DNA of 33,620 nt from an uncultured Gammaproteobacteria bacterium (GTDB lineage Bacteria > Pseudomonadota > Gammaproteobacteria > Poriferisulfidales > GCA-002705445). The stretch lies in the NCBI GenBank assembly GCA_913050095.1, contig CAJXAV010000012.1:1-33620 (forward strand). Direction: 5' to 3'. Numbering within the stretch: position 1 is the stretch's first letter; the number at the start of each line of letters is the position of its first letter. The notes under the pieces were generated by a model, which did no database searches, had not been told where the DNA came from, and worked only from the letters and a program-made list of their open reading frames with translations. Made by a program: the position numbers and the translations under genes. Of this stretch, positions 9,148 through 18,260 are shown one piece after another.

Positions 9148-9757
9148 AATTATAGAATTTGAAAACTTTAATATAAAAACCGCAGATAAAGTTTTTTCTC
9201 CTCGCGAGGATGTTGAAATATTCCCGAAGGCAATAAAAGATATAATAAAAAATAAAAATCACATTATTGAATTAGGGACTGGAACAGGTGCAATAAGTAT
9301 TTCCATTGCAAAAAGTTTCAATAATGTAGAGATATTGGCAACAGATATAAACCCAAGTGCATTAGAAATTGCAACTTTAAACGCAAAACTTAATGATGTA
9401 AGTCACCTGATAAAATTTAAGAAATCAAATTGGTTTAAAGATATAAAAAATAAAAAATTTGATTTCATACTGAGCAATCCTCCTTATTTATCAAAATATA
9501 ATAGCTTTCATTATAAAGATTTATCGGATCCAAATAGTAGCTTATACTCTCAAGAAAACGGCTTATATGATATTTATAAAATCATAAAATCTGGCATAAA
9601 GTATTTAAATGATAATTCCTATATGGTAATTGAGCATTCTCATAATCAGACTCTATACTTGAAAGATTTCGCTAAAGCAAATGGTTTGCAATTTATTAAA
9701 TCAGAAAAAGATAATTTTGGCTTTAATAGGGTTTCGGTTTTTTCAAACAGAGTTTAA
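9137..9757 (+). CDS. prmC: PrmC-like release-factor glutamine methyltransferase lacking the N-terminal domain
   Basis: PrmC methylates the glutamine of the GGQ motif of release factors using SAM. The SAM-binding motif ELGTGTGA (45-52) and the catalytic NPPY (114-117) are intact, and the C-terminal beta strands run to the end. From the ATG at 9137 the protein is only 206 aa, against ~277 in E. coli. It begins at the segment corresponding to E. coli EFWSLPLFVSPATLIPRPDTE, so the ~75-residue N-terminal helical domain that contacts the release factor is absent. A frameshift cannot explain this, because the DNA upstream encodes the intact prfA C-terminus. It overlaps prfA by 11 bases and the opposing gatB by 15. 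Confidence 0.88.
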   Translation: MKSKIIEFENFNIKTADKVFSPREDVEIFPKAIKDIIKNKNHIIELGTGTGAISISIAKSFNNVEILATDINPSALEIATLNAKLNDVSHLIKFKKSNWFKDIKNKKFDFILSNPPYLSKYNSFHYKDLSDPNSSLYSQENGLYDIYKIIKSGIKYLNDNSYMVIEHSHNQTLYLKDFAKANGLQFIKSEKDNFGFNRVSVFSNRV

Positions 9758-11179
9758 GGCCTTTATAATTTTATCTTTAACAATGCTAGGATTAACACCT
9801 TTTATATTCTTAAGAACCTGGCCAACAAAGAATCCTAAAATTTTTGTTTTGCCGCTTTTATATTCATCAACTTGTTTTTTATTATTTTCTATAATATCAC
9901 TAATAGTTTGATCAATTAAATCATCATCATGTTCTTCGCTTGAATATTTTTGTAGTATTTCACTAACTGAATCCTTATTTAAAAATATTTCATCAATAAT
10001 TTTTTTAAGAGAATGCTTTGGAATTAATCCATTTTCAATTGCGTCAATAGTTTCACAAAAACTCTTTGGAAGATATGGATTTTCATCTAAAGAAAAGTTA
10101 TCTTTATTTATCTTTGGATATAGCGAAGAAATAAAATAGTTTATAATTTTTATCGGGTCAATTTTAGATATATCTAAAATTTCATCTACAATTTTTATAA
10201 AACTTGGTTTATTTAAAATTATATTTAATTGCTCGTCGGTTAAATTATATTCTGTTCTATAATATTTTTCTTTTACATCTGGGAGATCCGGTAAATCACT
10301 TTTAATTTGCGTTATATAATCGCTATCTATTTCTATAGGCAGTAAATCAGGATCTGGGAAATACCTATAATCATTAGCTTCCTCTTTAGATCTCATAGAT
10401 TTTGTTATATCTTTTTCTTCGTCATATAACCTAGTCTCCTGAATAACTTTGCTGCCTTCTTCAACTATATCTATTTGTCGTCTAATTTCATAATTTATTG
10501 CTTTTTCAACGAACTTGAATGAATTAATATTTTTTAATTCTGTTCTGGTACCTAATTGCTTGTCGCCTTTTTTATTTATGGAAACATTTGCGTCACATCT
10601 AAACGAACCTTCTTGCATATTCCCATCACATATTTGAAGAAAAGTTACGATACTATGAATTTTTTTCATATATTGAACGGCTTCAAGTGCTGATGAAATC
10701 TCAGGTTCAGAAACTATCTCCAAAAGAGGTGTGCCAGCTCTGTTTAAATCAATATATGTGCAGTTATTTTGTTCGCTATGAATTGATTTACCTGCATCCT
10801 CTTCGAGATGAGCTCGCGTGATATTTATTTTTTTTAAAATTCCTTTGTCTCCCTCTATTGTTATAAAACCGCCCTCTACTATTGGTAAATCTAGTTGACT
10901 AATTTGATAATTTTTTGGTAAATCAGGATAAAAATAATTTTTTCTAGCAAATATTGATTTTTTTGATATTGATCCATTTATTGCCAAACCAAATTCTATA
11001 GCTTTTTTAATTACTGACTTATTTAATACTGGTAAAGTTCCTGGCATACCAACATCTACATAAGATGCTTGTCTATTTGGCTTGCTTCCATATGCTGTTG
11101 AAGAAGATGAAAAAATTTTACTATTTGTTAAAAGCTGAACATGTATTTCTAAGCCTATGGTAGTTTGCCAATCATTCAT
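9743..11179 (-). CDS. gatB: Asp/Glu-tRNA(Asn/Gln) amidotransferase subunit B
   Basis: The tRNA-binding and kinase-like subunit of GatCAB, which amidates misacylated Glu-tRNA(Gln) or Asp-tRNA(Asn). The start at the ATG at 11179 gives 478 aa beginning MNDWQTTIGLEIHVQLLT, a classic GatB N-terminus. The track's TTG two codons upstream is not needed. The cradle domain shows YFYPDLPKNYQISQ, EDAGKS and RCDANVS, and there is a conserved YRYFPDPDLLP. The C-terminal YqeY-like helical tail (about 330-478) ends in the tRNA-binding tail domain. It overlaps gatA by 8 bases, and its 3' end runs into prmC. Confidence 0.97.
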   Translation of the reverse strand: MNDWQTTIGLEIHVQLLTNSKIFSSSSTAYGSKPNRQASYVDVGMPGTLPVLNKSVIKKAIEFGLAINGSISKKSIFARKNYFYPDLPKNYQISQLDLPIVEGGFITIEGDKGILKKINITRAHLEEDAGKSIHSEQNNCTYIDLNRAGTPLLEIVSEPEISSALEAVQYMKKIHSIVTFLQICDGNMQEGSFRCDANVSINKKGDKQLGTRTELKNINSFKFVEKAINYEIRRQIDIVEEGSKVIQETRLYDEEKDITKSMRSKEEANDYRYFPDPDLLPIEIDSDYITQIKSDLPDLPDVKEKYYRTEYNLTDEQLNIILNKPSFIKIVDEILDISKIDPIKIINYFISSLYPKINKDNFSLDENPYLPKSFCETIDAIENGLIPKHSLKKIIDEIFLNKDSVSEILQKYSSEEHDDDLIDQTISDIIENNKKQVDEYKSGKTKILGFFVGQVLKNIKGVNPSIVKDKIIKALNSV

Positions 11180-12644
11180 TATCAAACTCCCCAGGTATTT
11201 TTTTATGCCAATCAGTTTCTTCTTGAAATGAATTTGCGATATTTAGAATAGTGTTTTCAGAAAAATAATTACCTATTATTTGCATTCCAACCGGAAGATC
11301 ATTAATCATACCAACAGGAATAGAAGCGGCTGGAAGTCCAGCTAAATTTATAGAAGTTGTATAAATATCCGATAAATACATCTCAACTGCATTTGATGTC
11401 TTTTCACCAATATTAAAAGCTGTTGAGGGAGAGGTTGGCGCAAATATGTAATCAACTTCGTTGAAAGCTGACATAAAACTATCTCTAATTATTCTTCTAA
11501 TTTTAAGAGCTCTAATATAGTACTCGTCATAGTAACCAGATGATAATGCATATGCGCCTATCATAATTCTTTTTTTAACTTCTTTGCCAAAACCTTCTTT
11601 CCTTGTTCTCATATATAAGTCTTCAAGATTTTTTGGATTTTTACATCTATATCCAAATTTTACTCCATCATATCTTGAAAGATTTGATGAAGCTTCTGCA
11701 GAAGCAATTATATAATAAGCTGGTATCGAAAGATTATTACTGGATAGACTTATATCTTTAAATTTAAACCCCATTTTTTTAAAAACTTTAATTGAGTCTT
11801 GTGCTTTGCTTAAAATATTTTCATCTAACTCTTCTGAAAAATATTCTTTTGGCAATCCTATCGTAATATTTTTTGCATACTCCTTATGTGATTTAAAATC
11901 TATACTTTTTAAAGAAGTTTTCTTATTGCTAGTAGGGTCATTTTTATCGAAGCCTTTAATAACATCATATATTTTTGCGCAATCCTTAGCGCTTTTACCA
12001 ATTGGTCCTCCTTGATCTAAACTCGACGCATAAGCTATCATTCCATATCTTGAAACTGAACCATAAGTTGGTTTTAATCCAGTTAAACCACAAAAAGAAG
12101 CAGGCTGCCTAATCGATCCTCCAGTATCAGACCCAGTTGCTATAGGTACTAATCTTGCTGCTACTGCTGCTGCCGATCCCCCAGAAGATCCTCCGGGTAC
12201 CTTTTCTAAATTCCATGGATTTTTTACATGGCCAAAAAAACTTGATTCATTTGAAGAGCCCATTGCAAACTCATCCATATTTGTTTTTCCTAAACTAACC
12301 ATTCCCTTTTTTTTTAATTTTTCTACGACTGTTGCATTAAATGGAGGAATATAATTTTCAAGCATTTTTGAGCCGCAGGTTGTCAATGTTCCTTTTGTTG
12401 AAAATAAATCTTTGTGCGCAATCGGGATACCTGTCAATAAACTGTGCTTTTTTTTGGAAATAATTTCATCAGCTTCTTTAGCTTCTTTCTCAGCAGATTC
12501 TTCGTCGATTGTAATAAAAGAATTTAATTTTGAATCATAAGAATTTATTCTATTAATAAAATATTTTGTCATCTCCACAGATGATATAGATTTTTTATCA
12601 AGTAAATTAGATAACTCAGATATAGATTTTTTATATATTTCCAT
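11172..12644 (-). CDS. gatA: Asp/Glu-tRNA(Asn/Gln) amidotransferase subunit A
   Basis: The glutaminase (amidase-signature) subunit of GatCAB, releasing ammonia from glutamine for GatB. With the ATG at 12644 the protein is 490 aa and starts MEIYKKSISELSNLL, as in the family. The Lys-cisSer-Ser triad falls at Lys78 (PIAHKD), Ser153 (GGSSGGS) and Ser177 (GSDTGGSIRQP), within one residue of S. aureus GatA numbering. A TTG at 12656, which has a better placed AAAGG, is a possible alternative start overlapping gatC. Confidence 0.97.
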   Translation of the reverse strand: MEIYKKSISELSNLLDKKSISSVEMTKYFINRINSYDSKLNSFITIDEESAEKEAKEADEIISKKKHSLLTGIPIAHKDLFSTKGTLTTCGSKMLENYIPPFNATVVEKLKKKGMVSLGKTNMDEFAMGSSNESSFFGHVKNPWNLEKVPGGSSGGSAAAVAARLVPIATGSDTGGSIRQPASFCGLTGLKPTYGSVSRYGMIAYASSLDQGGPIGKSAKDCAKIYDVIKGFDKNDPTSNKKTSLKSIDFKSHKEYAKNITIGLPKEYFSEELDENILSKAQDSIKVFKKMGFKFKDISLSSNNLSIPAYYIIASAEASSNLSRYDGVKFGYRCKNPKNLEDLYMRTRKEGFGKEVKKRIMIGAYALSSGYYDEYYIRALKIRRIIRDSFMSAFNEVDYIFAPTSPSTAFNIGEKTSNAVEMYLSDIYTTSINLAGLPAASIPVGMINDLPVGMQIIGNYFSENTILNIANSFQEETDWHKKIPGEFDNE

Positions 12645-12648
12645 AGTG

Positions 12649-12930
12649 TTAATCAATAACCTTTGGAACTATAAAATAATCTCCATTTTGATCAGGAGCT
12701 GAATTTATACCATCATTTTTTGGATTTTCATCAACTACATCTTCTCTTGCATTTAAAAAATTTTCTGGGGCATGGTACAAGGGACTTAAACTTGAAACAT
12801 CAATACTTTCACTTTGCTCTACTATTTTTAAAAAATTTAAAATTTCACTAGAATAGAGTTTTACATCTTCTTCATCTAGTTCAATCATAGCTAGCTTAGC
12901 AACATCTTTAACTTTATCATTATCAAACAT
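12649..12930 (-). CDS. gatC: Asp/Glu-tRNA(Asn/Gln) amidotransferase subunit C
   Basis: The small subunit that wraps around and stabilises the GatA-GatB interface. At 93 aa it has the usual size, with the family pattern DVAKLAMIELDEEDV near the N-terminus and a C-terminal stretch ending DYFIVPKVID (canonical FxVPxV). It is the first gene of gatCAB, divergent from mreB across a 138-base gap. That arrangement is common in Pseudomonas and betaproteobacteria. Confidence 0.95.
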   Translation of the reverse strand: MFDNDKVKDVAKLAMIELDEEDVKLYSSEILNFLKIVEQSESIDVSSLSPLYHAPENFLNAREDVVDENPKNDGINSAPDQNGDYFIVPKVID

Positions 12931-13009
12931 ATATTAATCACCGTTATTAAAACAATCAGGATTTAAATAGATATCCTTGTAGGAATGGTTGTCCTAAGTT
13001 AGAATCCTA

Positions 13010-13039
13010 TTGTTTACTATTTTAACCATAGTATATTAT
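13010..13039 (+). promoter_or_regulatory. Predicted mreBCD promoter
   Basis: TTGTTT (13010-13015) and TATTAT (13034-13039) are separated by 18 bases, about 30 bases upstream of the mreB ATG, in the gatC-mreB divergent gap. A Shine-Dalgarno-like GGGGG run lies just before the ATG. The rest of the gap holds a small inverted repeat (TAGGA...TCCTA) of unknown meaning. Confidence 0.45.
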
Positions 13040-13068
13040 AAAACATACTAGAAAACTTGGGGGTTTTG

Positions 13069-14094
13069 ATGATTTTAGATTTATTTTCCAGTGATTTATC
13101 CATAGATCTTGGAACCGCAAACACTATTGTGTTTGTAAAAAATAGAGGTCTAGTATTAGATGAGCCTTCTGTTGTTTCTATTGCTGACGAAAATGGCAAA
13201 AAAAAGGTCAGGGCTGTTGGTTTAGAAGCAAAAAGCATGCTAGGCAGAACCCCAACAAATATAGAAACTATTAGGCCGCTAAAAGATGGAGTTATAGCAG
13301 ATTTCACAACTACAGAAAAAATGCTTCAACACTTTATTAAAAAAGCTAGCAAAAAGAATTTTTTGCTTGGCCCAAGAGTATTGATATGTGTCCCATCAGG
13401 TGCGACACAAGTTGAAAGAAGAGCCATTAAAGAGTCTGCAGAAGGTGCTGGAGCAAGAAAAGTGTATTTAATAGAAGAACCTGTTGCAGCAGCACTAGGT
13501 GCAGGCCTTCCTATCACAGAAGCTGTAGGATCTATGGTCTTTGATATAGGTGGAGGAACAACGGAAATTGCAGTTTTATCTTTAGGAGGAATTGTTTATT
13601 CCGAATCAGTTAGAATTGGTGGGGACAAATTTAACGACGCCATACTTCAATATATAAGGTCAAATTATGGTATTTTGATTGGTGAGGCAACTGCTGAAAA
13701 AATCAAACATACAATTGCTACAGCTTACCCAGGAAAAGAATTACAAGAAATGGAAGTAAAAGGGAGAAATCTTTCTGAAGGAATTCCAAGAAGTTTCCGA
13801 ATTAACAGCAATGAAATATTAGAAGCATTACAAGAACCGTTAAAAGGTATAGTAAATGCTGCCAAGACTGCTCTTGAAGCTACACCACCTGAATTAAGTA
13901 CTGATATTGCTGAAAATGGGATTATTTTAACTGGCGGAGGAGCACTATTAACTGGTTTAAATAAACTTATTCAAGAAGAGACAGGTATTCCTGTAATAAT
14001 AGCTGACGATCCATTAACTTGCGTTGCTAGAGGTGGAGGATTGGTTTTGGAACTAATAGATAAAAAAGGTGCAAATTTTATAGCTCTAGAATAA
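13069..14094 (+). CDS. mreB: Rod-shape-determining actin homologue MreB
   Basis: Forms membrane-bound filaments that direct lateral wall synthesis with MreC, MreD and the Rod complex. From the ATG at 13069 it is 341 aa starting [19 protein letters not shown]. The GGGGG run a few bases upstream supports this start over the TTG at 13057. Actin-fold ATPase motifs are clear: phosphate-1 [22 protein letters not shown], phosphate-2 [11 protein letters not shown] and adenosine motif LTGGGALL. Conservation is high throughout. It heads mreBCD; no mrdA/rodA follows, rnd does. Confidence 0.98.
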   Translation: MILDLFSSDLSIDLGTANTIVFVKNRGLVLDEPSVVSIADENGKKKVRAVGLEAKSMLGRTPTNIETIRPLKDGVIADFTTTEKMLQHFIKKASKKNFLLGPRVLICVPSGATQVERRAIKESAEGAGARKVYLIEEPVAAALGAGLPITEAVGSMVFDIGGGTTEIAVLSLGGIVYSESVRIGGDKFNDAILQYIRSNYGILIGEATAEKIKHTIATAYPGKELQEMEVKGRNLSEGIPRSFRINSNEILEALQEPLKGIVNAAKTALEATPPELSTDIAENGIILTGGGALLTGLNKLIQEETGIPVIIADDPLTCVARGGGLVLELIDKKGANFIALE

Positions 14095-14110
14095 TAATTT
14101 ACAAATAATT

Positions 14111-14935
14111 ATGCTAAATGATGACCTACATTTTAAAGAAAGCGCCCTCTCATTCTGGAAATTATTCTTTTTTTTATCTATCTCTATAATTTTTTTATTT
14201 TTTGACAAAGATTTAAGTCTAAGTCAAAAAATTAGAGAGCGCTCTAACCATCTTATACAACCAATATACAAAATAGCTGAGCTACCAAACATTTTTTTTA
14301 ATAATATTAATCAACACTTAAATACTAGAAATAAATTAATTGAAGAAAATAAAGCACTTAAAAAGAAAATTTTTATACAGTCAGGTATAATTCAAAAAAT
14401 CCCCCCGCTCAAAGAAGAAAATAAAAGACTAAAAAAACTTTTAGATTCTCAAGATGTGACAACTTCGTCTAGAATACAAATTGCAGAGTTAATAAATGTT
14501 AATTTAAGCCCATTTTCAAATAAAATTATTATAAATAAAGGCAAGGACATAAGTTTGTTTGAAGGGCAAACTGTTATTGATACATTTGGAATTTTAGGTC
14601 AAATATCTGAAGTAAATGAAAGTTTTTCTATTGTTACGCTAATAACTGACCCAGGGCACGCACTTCTAGCAGTTAATGCAAGAACAAACAAAAGAATTGT
14701 TATATCCGGCACAGGAGATAATAGATTTCTAAAAGCTAATTATGTATCTTTAAATCAAGATATACGCCAGGGTGATATTTTAATTACATCTGGATTAGAT
14801 AATATTTTTCCTGAGGGATATCTAATTGGAGAAATTTCAAAGATTGGTAATGATAAAGATGAAGATTTTTTAGACGTTAAAGTAACCCCAAGTTCTACTT
14901 TAACATCAAATAAAGAGGTTATGTTGTTATGGTAA
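14111..14935 (+). CDS. mreC: Rod-shape protein MreC
   Basis: A bitopic inner-membrane protein whose periplasmic beta domain activates PBP2/RodA. At 274 aa it has a transmembrane helix at about residues 16-34 (WKLFFFLSISIIFLFF), a coiled coil at about 70-115 (NKLIEENKALKKK, LKEENKRLKKLL), then the MreC beta domain with GILGQISEV, LITDPGHALLAVNARTN, QGDILITSGLDNIFPEGYLIGEI. The C-terminal tail past this domain is minimal. It overlaps mreD by 7 bases. Confidence 0.96.
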   Translation: MLNDDLHFKESALSFWKLFFFLSISIIFLFFDKDLSLSQKIRERSNHLIQPIYKIAELPNIFFNNINQHLNTRNKLIEENKALKKKIFIQSGIIQKIPPLKEENKRLKKLLDSQDVTTSSRIQIAELINVNLSPFSNKIIINKGKDISLFEGQTVIDTFGILGQISEVNESFSIVTLITDPGHALLAVNARTNKRIVISGTGDNRFLKANYVSLNQDIRQGDILITSGLDNIFPEGYLIGEISKIGNDKDEDFLDVKVTPSSTLTSNKEVMLLW

Positions 14936-15408
14936 TTTTAAATACGGTACATTTTAAAATTTCTTTATTTTTATTTTTTAGCATAATAATAAATTTATTA
15001 CCTCTTCCAGATATTATTAATTCCTGCAGGCCTCCAATTCTTTTATTAATTTTAATTTATTGGTCTTTAGCTTATCCAAATAAAATAAATTTAACATACG
15101 CGTTTATCACAGGAATCATAATGGATATTTTATTAGTAACCCCACTAGGTTTTTACGCGCTGACACACGTTATAACAATTTATTTAATTACAATTTATTA
15201 TCCGCAAATTAGATTGCAGTCAAACATTAATAAAATGTTTTCTTTGCTTATAATATTAATACCTTATATTTTTATGTCCACAGTTTTAAATGATATTTTA
15301 GAAATTCAATATAATATATTGAATATTATTTTTTCGGTAATTATTTCTGTTATTATTTGGCCAGTATTATTTCACTTTTTAAGAATATTCAGACAAAAAT
15401 ATGTGTAA
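14929..15408 (+). CDS. mreD: Rod-shape protein MreD
   Basis: An inner-membrane partner of MreC. At 159 aa with five to six predicted membrane segments, it carries the MreD hallmarks RPPILLLILIYWSLAYP and MDILLVTPLGFYALTH. Overlaps of 7 bases with mreC and 8 bases with rnd indicate translational coupling across the run. Confidence 0.93.
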   Translation: MVILNTVHFKISLFLFFSIIINLLPLPDIINSCRPPILLLILIYWSLAYPNKINLTYAFITGIIMDILLVTPLGFYALTHVITIYLITIYYPQIRLQSNINKMFSLLIILIPYIFMSTVLNDILEIQYNILNIIFSVIISVIIWPVLFHFLRIFRQKYV

Positions 15409-16534
15409 CGAAAATTTAGAGATACTTGAACTCCTCGACAATGAAAAAAAAATAAAAGAGTTTATTGCTAAAATAGAAAAATCTAACTTAATTTCAATTG
15501 ATATAGAGTTTATGAGAAGGAGTACATTTTTCCCTGAACCATGTGTTATACAGTTTTCAAATGGCACAACTCACGGATGCATTGATTTAACAATTAACAT
15601 TGATTATAAAACAATTTTTGAAAAAATTTTTAATAGAGATAAAACAATTATAATTCATTCATGTAGACAAGATCTAGAAATTCTTCACATGATTTTAGGA
15701 TATATTCCAAATAAAATATTTGATACTCAATTTGCAGCATCATTTCTAGGCTATAAATATCAAATTGGTTACGCAGAATTAATTAGCGACATATTTAACA
15801 TTACAGTTGATAAAAGTGAGAAAATGACAAATTGGAAAAAAAGACCGCTATCAAATGAGCAAATCAAGTATGCGCTAAATGATGTAATATATTTAAATAA
15901 GCTGCATACAAATTTACAAAATAAGTTAATTAACTCACAAAAAAGTATTTATTTTCAAGAGGAATTTAAAAACTACCTTAATGATATTGAATGGAATCCT
16001 AAAGTTGAGGATGCTTGGTCAAGAATAAAGTCAATGAATAATCTAAGTAAAAATGTAAAAAACGCTGTTAAAGCAATATCTATATGGAGAGAAAGAAAAG
16101 CAATAAATTTAAATTTACCAAGAAATTGGATATTGTCTGAAAAAGATATAATCGAAATTTCTAAAAACTTTTCAAAAGACAAAGAAATTTACTTGCCGCC
16201 AAAAAATAAAATACTAGATAAAAATAAAGACTCAGATGAAATTAAAAATGAAATTATTAATTTTTCAAACTCTAGCTCACAAATGCCAAAAAAAGAAAAA
16301 AAAATAAAATCAAATAGCAATCATAAAAAAACTGCTGACGATCTTTATGAATATTATAAATCTATATCGGTGCAAAACAAAATTTCATATCAAATAGTAT
16401 CACCTAAAAAAATGATTTTAAATTATCTGAAAAATAATGATAAAAATTCAAGATTAATTAACGGGTGGAGAAGAAATTTAATCGACATCAATGAAGTAAA
16501 AACCATCACTAATGATTATTTTAATGGAGATTAA
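15401..16534 (+). CDS. rnd: Ribonuclease D
   Basis: A 3'-5' exoribonuclease trimming tRNA and other stable RNA ends. The N-terminal DEDDy exonuclease domain shows SIDIEF (Asp34, Glu36), HSCRQD (Asp91) and YALND (Tyr157, Asp161). It is followed by an HRDC-like helical region (about 205-265). The C-terminal ~100 residues are Lys/Asn/Ser-rich and diverged, so the second HRDC domain is weak. The total of 377 aa is normal. The ATG is embedded in the mreD stop. The 3' end overlaps the opposing ETHE1-like gene by 4 bases. Confidence 0.94.
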   Translation: MCNENLEILELLDNEKKIKEFIAKIEKSNLISIDIEFMRRSTFFPEPCVIQFSNGTTHGCIDLTINIDYKTIFEKIFNRDKTIIIHSCRQDLEILHMILGYIPNKIFDTQFAASFLGYKYQIGYAELISDIFNITVDKSEKMTNWKKRPLSNEQIKYALNDVIYLNKLHTNLQNKLINSQKSIYFQEEFKNYLNDIEWNPKVEDAWSRIKSMNNLSKNVKNAVKAISIWRERKAINLNLPRNWILSEKDIIEISKNFSKDKEIYLPPKNKILDKNKDSDEIKNEIINFSNSSSQMPKKEKKIKSNSNHKKTADDLYEYYKSISVQNKISYQIVSPKKMILNYLKNNDKNSRLINGWRRNLIDINEVKTITNDYFNGD

Positions 16535-17229
16535 CCGCCGCAATCATTATTTTTTGGCACTGCAATATCTATTTTCTTGGGCTTATCCAATTTTAAATTA
16601 TCCATTGTTTCTATAAATTTCTCTAAACTTACACTATCATTTATAAGGCAGTTATTATTCTTCTGCTCTTTTATAGTTGAAAAATTATTTTTATTATAAT
16701 CATGCCCTGGATATATTTTTGTTTTATCTGGCATAGTATAAAATATATTTTTTATTGTGTTATAAAGCTCTTTTGATGATCCAGATTGGAAATCTGTTCT
16801 TCCACACGCATCTATTAATAACGCATCTCCGGAAAATAGAAAGTTATCATAATCTTTTTTTAATACATAAGAGAAATGAGTGTCCGTATGACCTGGTGTA
16901 TAAATAGCATCAAGTCTAATATTATTGCCTATAGTTATAAAATCTTTATCTTTTAAATTTATATCTCTGCAATTTAATTGGTCGCCTGCTGGTCCAACTA
17001 CTTTACATTTTGAAATTTCTCTTAAAGCAGACGCACTTGTTACATGGTCTGCATGAATATGAGTATCTATAGCATGAGTCAATTTTAAATTTAGTGAATC
17101 TAATATCTGAAGATCTCTTTGCAATGTCTCAATAACTGGATCAATAAGAATTGCCTCCTGTTTTTCTTGACAAGATATTAAATACGTATATGTTGATGTT
17201 TGACTTTCAAATAATTGTTTAAATATCAT
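16531..17229 (-). CDS. ETHE1-type persulfide dioxygenase (metallo-beta-lactamase fold)
   Basis: ETHE1 enzymes use a single Fe(II) to oxidise glutathione persulfide to sulfite. The 232 aa protein begins MIFKQLFESQTSTYTYL, near-identical in pattern to ETHE1. It carries DTHIHADHVT (His57, His59, Asp61, His62), TPGHT (His114), SGDALLIDACGRTDFQ (Asp135, with the ETHE1-specific GRTDFQ) and YPGHDY. The C-terminal KPKKIDIAVPKNNDCG tail is also diagnostic. These features separate it from glyoxalase II. Probably cytosolic. Its neighbours are a BolA-like gene and a cytochrome c4, and metY is near, hinting at sulfur or redox metabolism. Confidence 0.92.
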   Translation of the reverse strand: MIFKQLFESQTSTYTYLISCQEKQEAILIDPVIETLQRDLQILDSLNLKLTHAIDTHIHADHVTSASALREISKCKVVGPAGDQLNCRDINLKDKDFITIGNNIRLDAIYTPGHTDTHFSYVLKKDYDNFLFSGDALLIDACGRTDFQSGSSKELYNTIKNIFYTMPDKTKIYPGHDYNKNNFSTIKEQKNNNCLINDSVSLEKFIETMDNLKLDKPKKIDIAVPKNNDCGG

Positions 17230-17242
17230 AAAAAAATAATTT

Positions 17243-17273
17243 TTGAATTATATTAAAATAAAATTAGTATAAT
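17243..17273 (+). promoter_or_regulatory. Predicted promoter for the BolA/IbaG-like gene
   Basis: TTGAAT (17243-17248) and a perfect TATAAT (17268-17273) have a rather long 19-base spacer, in the divergent gap shared with the ETHE1-like gene. Transcription would start near 17280, giving a ~30-base leader with AAGG placed correctly for an ATA start at 17310. Confidence 0.4.
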
Positions 17274-17309
17274 ATAAATAATATACAATTTTTAGATCAA
17301 GGTATAAAG

Positions 17310-17549
17310 ATAAAAATAGATAAAAAAGAAATTAAAGAAATTATAGAAAAAGCTTTAGAAGGTTCTAGCGCTGACGTTGATGGCAGCGAAGGGAAGTTTA
17401 GCGCAAATATCGTTTTTGATGGTTTTAATGGTCTTAATACTATAAAAAGGCATAAAATGGTTTATAACTGCCTAGACTCATTTATTAAATCAGGTGAGCT
17501 TCATGCCATAAGTTTAAAAACTTTTACAAATGGCGAAAATAAATCTTAG
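17310..17549 (+). CDS. BolA/IbaG-family protein with apparent ATA start
   Basis: Absent from the ORF track because the frame has no ATG, GTG, TTG or CTG between the upstream TAG (17265) and the conserved region. The frame reads KIDKKEIKEIIEKALEG, then FSANIVFDGFNGL, KRHKMVYNCLDSFI and GELHAISLKTFT. That is the BolA/IbaG fold, with its conserved HxxVY and (I/L)HALxLKT elements. Members pair with monothiol glutaredoxins in Fe-S handling. AAGG sits 7 bases before the ATA at 17310, which is also where IbaG proteins normally begin, giving 79 aa. The family call is firm; the ATA start is inferred. It ends 3 bases from the opposing cytochrome gene. Confidence 0.82.
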   Translation: MKIDKKEIKEIIEKALEGSSADVDGSEGKFSANIVFDGFNGLNTIKRHKMVYNCLDSFIKSGELHAISLKTFTNGENKS

Positions 17550-17552
17550 ATC

Positions 17553-18152
17553 TTAATTTTTAGAAGCTACTCTTCCTTGATCAACATTATGAATACCTTC
17601 ATGCTTAGAAAAGTATTTGGCTAGCTTTTTCATTTGTTTTTCATTTAAAGTGCTTGCAATACCGCTCATAATTGCGTTATTTCGAGAACCATTTTTATAA
17701 GATTTTAGTGCATGATATAAGTAGTCTTGGTGCTGTCCACCAATTTTAGGGAATGTAGGCGCAATGCTATTGCCATCTGTACCATGACATCCAACACAAG
17801 AATTAGCTTCATCTATCATTTCTATATTGCTCGAGATTTTAGTCTCTGCTGGTTTAATGGAGGAGAAATATTGTGCAATTTTTTCAATATCAGAGTCACT
17901 AAGGTCTGCGGCGTGTGCTTTCATTGTAGGATGAGATCTCTCTCCAGATCTATATGCTTTTAAAGCTGCTACCAAATAATCTTTATGCTGATTTCCTAAT
18001 TTAGGAACTTTATACGTAGGATAAATATTATTATAACTTACGACTCCATGACAACCTAAGCATGTAGAAGAAAGTTCTTCAGGCGTCTTTTCTGCGAAAC
18101 TTGAGGATATACCAAAAAGAAAAATACAAGCTACATTAATAAGAAACTTCAT
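17553..18152 (-). CDS. Dihaem cytochrome c4-like protein
   Basis: A periplasmic electron carrier, typically feeding terminal oxidases. The 199 aa protein has a signal peptide (residues 1-20, cleavage after SSFA) and two homologous cytochrome c domains, each with a haem motif: CLGCH (31-35) and CVGCH (119-123). Candidate axial methionines lie in HPTMKAHA and NAIMSGIA. The internal repeat QHKDYLVAALKAYRSGER / QHQDYLYHALKSYKNGSR is the c4 signature. It needs Ccm-type maturation, not encoded in the window. Confidence 0.92.
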   Translation of the reverse strand: MKFLINVACIFLFGISSSFAEKTPEELSSTCLGCHGVVSYNNIYPTYKVPKLGNQHKDYLVAALKAYRSGERSHPTMKAHAADLSDSDIEKIAQYFSSIKPAETKISSNIEMIDEANSCVGCHGTDGNSIAPTFPKIGGQHQDYLYHALKSYKNGSRNNAIMSGIASTLNEKQMKKLAKYFSKHEGIHNVDQGRVASKN

Positions 18153-18260
18153 TGTTATTTATTACTCCACTTTAAATTTTAATTGAAAAAATTTCGGAAG
18201 TATTATAGCTGTTATTGCTAAAAATTACACATACATTTTAAAAAAAACATTACAATAGTT

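Noticed and set aside
16531-17229. Glyoxalase II (gloB)
   Set aside because: The fold is shared, but GRTDFQ, the N-terminal QLF...STYTYL and the C-terminal KKIDIAVP tail are ETHE1-type. The glyoxalase II second metal ligand set and C-terminal helical domain are lacking.
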